Source: Gryganskiella cystojenkinii (taxonomy: Eukaryota > Mortierellomycota > Mortierellomycetes > Mortierellales > Mortierellaceae). Taken from it: 32,449 nucleotides of DNA. The stretch covers positions 1 to 32,449 of the forward strand of contig JAAAIG010000411.1 in assembly GCA_015852425.1 (NCBI GenBank). Direction: 5' to 3'. Of this stretch, positions 30,639-32,449 are shown one piece after another. The notes below the pieces were generated by a model. That model searched no databases and was not told the origin of the DNA. It saw only the letters and a list, made by a program, of their open reading frames with translations. Positions within the stretch are counted from its first letter, which is position 1; every line of letters begins with the position of its first letter. The translations under genes were made by a program, and so were the position numbers.

Positions 30639-32127
30639 ATGTCGCTCAAGGTGAAAGTCTGCATCGGCGGCACACTTCATTCGACATCGTTGTTGTGATA
30701 TTTTCAAATGACAACTAACCCGCCTTCCTCCAGTTCTTGTCACAACGGGCTGCTCAAGCAATCGATGTCGAGCTAATGTCGCCGACCAAGGGTGGTTTTT
30801 CTTTTGAGCAGCTGGTCGAGCTGGGTATGACCACAGGTCAAGCACGGCACACAATAGTCAAGCGAAAATAGTTGACTTTGAGCATGCTAACTCGTTTTTT
30901 TTTAACTTCATCTCTGCGGACTTTCAGCGGGGTTTAGTGTTGCACAGGCCATCACCAAAGAATTCAAAAACGACCAGTTTCCCAACGTTGCTGTCTTTTC
31001 TGGTCCAGGGAACAATGGACTTGATGGTAATTTCTGTAGATCAACGCACCCCAGTGAAACTGTGATACTCTGCGCTCATAGTGCTCCCACTTAAGTATCA
31101 TCTGCCTCTTACTCTTTCCATAGGCTTGGTAACAGCACGACACCTCGCTCACTTTGGCTACAAACCAAGGATCTACTATCCAAAGCGACCGGACAAAGCA
31201 GTGAACAAGGTATGCTCTGGATCAGCTACAGACGACAGGAAGAATTTTTTTGGCCGCAACCTGCCGCGGTTTTTGCACTAACCCTTTCTTTCGAATTGAT
31301 AGGGATTAATGCTACAGTGCGAAAACTTGAGTATTCCGTTTGTGGACAGTCCAGAAGCAGGATTAAAGGACGCAGATCTGGTCGTGGACGCCATCTTTGG
31401 TAAGTCAGGTATCAAAAGCGTCCTATATGGCACCCATCAAATGGCTTTCACTAATGATCTTTATGTGTTCTTGTCTTAGGCTTTAGCTTTAGTGGCGAAG
31501 TCAGAGAGCCATTTGTCAGCGCTATCGACGCTTTGAAAGATACCACACTGCCAATTGTATCTGGTACAGCACAGATAACCCCCTGGCAATTGGTATATAC
31601 TTTTCTCACATTAATTCCATTCTAACCGCCCTTGTTATTTTTTTTCCAAGTTGATATTCCTTCAGCATGGGATGTAGAGCAAGGTAGGTTCACAGATTGT
31701 TGTCACATGCCTTGCATAAGTACAAGAATACTTCTAACACACCTGAACATTCTTAGGGAACATTGATGGAACTGGCCTAAAGCCCACCATGCTTGTTTCT
31801 CTAACGGCACCCAAGAAAGGTGCTGAACACTTTCAAGGTCTGCACTACCTTGGCGGTCGCTTTATATCCAAGTATGATTCGGGTTTGAATTTCTATAATG
31901 TTGTCCTGATATCCTGACGTTAAATTGGTACTGTGTGTTTACTGTGTGTTTATTCACCTTCGATGAGTAGAGAAATGGACAGAAAGTGGGAGCTGAACTT
32001 GCCAAAATTCCCAAATGCAGATCAGTGCGTGAAGCTGAGAGATGTCAGCAGTCATGGAAGACCTGCACCAGAGAACAAAATGGATAAGCACTTCATGCGC
32101 AATGCTGCTCATGACTCATTATTCTAA
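30639..32127 (+). CDS. NAXE: NAD(P)H-hydrate epimerase
   Basis: Interconverts R and S forms of damaged, hydrated NAD(P)H so that the partner dehydratase can repair it; usually mitochondrial and cytosolic. Nine exons: 30639-30650, 30734-30824, 30928-31026, 31124-31209, 31303-31399, 31480-31563, 31651-31683, 31757-31871 and 31971-32127. All phases agree and give 257 residues, the length of single-domain fungal epimerases. The first exon encodes only MSLK, matching the start of the yeast protein. Motifs: [32 protein letters not shown] (nucleotide-binding loop), [45 protein letters not shown] and YLGGRFIS. Two normally invariant glycines are replaced (NNGGDG is NNGLDG; SGWDVE is SAWDVE). The last ~25 residues ([19 protein letters not shown]) extend past the usual end of the family. 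Confidence 0.94.
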
Positions 32128-32430
32128 TTCATTGGGATCGACACGGGAGTTGTTGAGTCCCAGTTAATAAGTCATGGCAATTCTAGGGAAAATGGCTAAC
32201 AAGAAAAAGAGTTGTTTTTTTGTGCTTGTGGGGAGCAACAACCATTGTGCTACTGTCGCTCTCCACTTGCCCGTCTGTCACACATGAACTCCGTAAAATG
32301 AAAATAAACATAATTACCCAAACAAAGTGTAATAGGCACAGAGGAGGGGTACAAGAGTGGAGACAAGGGACAAGGGACAAGGACAAGGACAGGGTGCAAC
32401 AGTACAGCCGCTTGACTCTCGACTCTTGTG
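32128..32430. other. 3' spacer after NAXE
   Basis: No gene is seen. AATAAA at 32303-32308 could be a distant poly(A) signal for NAXE. A short GACAAGG-type tandem repeat lies at 32362-32393. The interval may be shared with a minus-strand gene that enters from the right edge. Confidence 0.4.
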
Positions 32431-32449
32431 TTACTTGGCATCGTCGACT
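32431..32449 (-). CDS. Possible 3' end of an unknown minus-strand gene
   Basis: The minus strand reads from the edge as five codons, VDDAK, followed by TAA at 32433-32431. The acidic-Lys ending and the lack of other signal suggest a C-terminus, and the alternating gene order would favour a gene convergent with NAXE. Six codons cannot establish a gene or a family; this is a low-confidence note for whoever holds the neighbouring sequence. Confidence 0.2.

Noticed and set aside
32362..32393. Possible minisatellite of GACAAGG units
   Set aside because: Only about four short imperfect copies; recorded as simple sequence, not a functional repeat.

Overview
The window is nuclear DNA of a filamentous, early-diverging fungus, most likely a Mortierella-like species (inference). 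The evidence: every large gene is cut by short GT-AG introns (roughly 55-285 nt); there are fungal sugar and amino-acid transporters; a decayed member of the F-box/leucine-rich-repeat family that is expanded in Mortierella relatives is present; and the window carries an MCM9 helicase, a gene that Dikarya lack as far as I know. I see no bacterial, organellar, viral or transposon coding sequence, no CRISPR array and no tRNA or rRNA gene.

Layout. 1-109: first 36 codons of an MFS sugar transporter (minus), running off the left edge. 110-4021: long gene-poor spacer with homopolymer tracts. 4022-5074: F-box/LRR pseudogene. 5105-6957: N-myristoyltransferase (minus, 4 exons). 6958-8978: spacer. 8979-10720: amino acid permease (plus, 2 exons). 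10830-12317: 25S rRNA methyltransferase BMT6 (minus), divergent from UTP25 (12452-15626, plus, 7 exons). 15756-18047: SET-domain lysine methyltransferase (plus, 5 exons), tail to tail with MCM9 (18074-21541, minus, 6 exons). 21664-23509: HDHD5/CECR5-like HAD protein (plus, 9 exons). 23961-28811: UBE3A-like HECT ubiquitin ligase with an AZUL zinc finger (plus, 5 exons), convergent with fibrillarin/NOP1 (28929-30281, minus, 3 exons). 30639-32127: NAD(P)HX epimerase NAXE (plus, 9 exons). The last bases may hold the 3' end of another minus-strand gene.

The gene-dense part (10.8-32.1 kb) alternates divergent and convergent pairs with short shared promoters (about 120-360 bp) and very short 3' spacers (26-117 bp). 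Three genes serve ribosome biogenesis: UTP25 (SSU processome), fibrillarin (box C/D 2'-O-methylation) and BMT6 (25S rRNA m3U). BMT6 and UTP25 share one promoter region. The rest are single housekeeping functions: protein lipidation, amino-acid uptake, protein lysine methylation, recombination-linked DNA synthesis, ubiquitination and nicotinamide-nucleotide repair. I do not see an integrated new multi-gene system. The most unusual points are MCM9 in a fungus, a Cys/His cluster and acidic islands in the SET protein, lineage-specific insertions in BMT6 and the HECT ligase, and two altered glycines in NAXE. All exon models were built by hand from splice signals, reading-frame phase and family similarity recalled from memory; no search or alignment was run.
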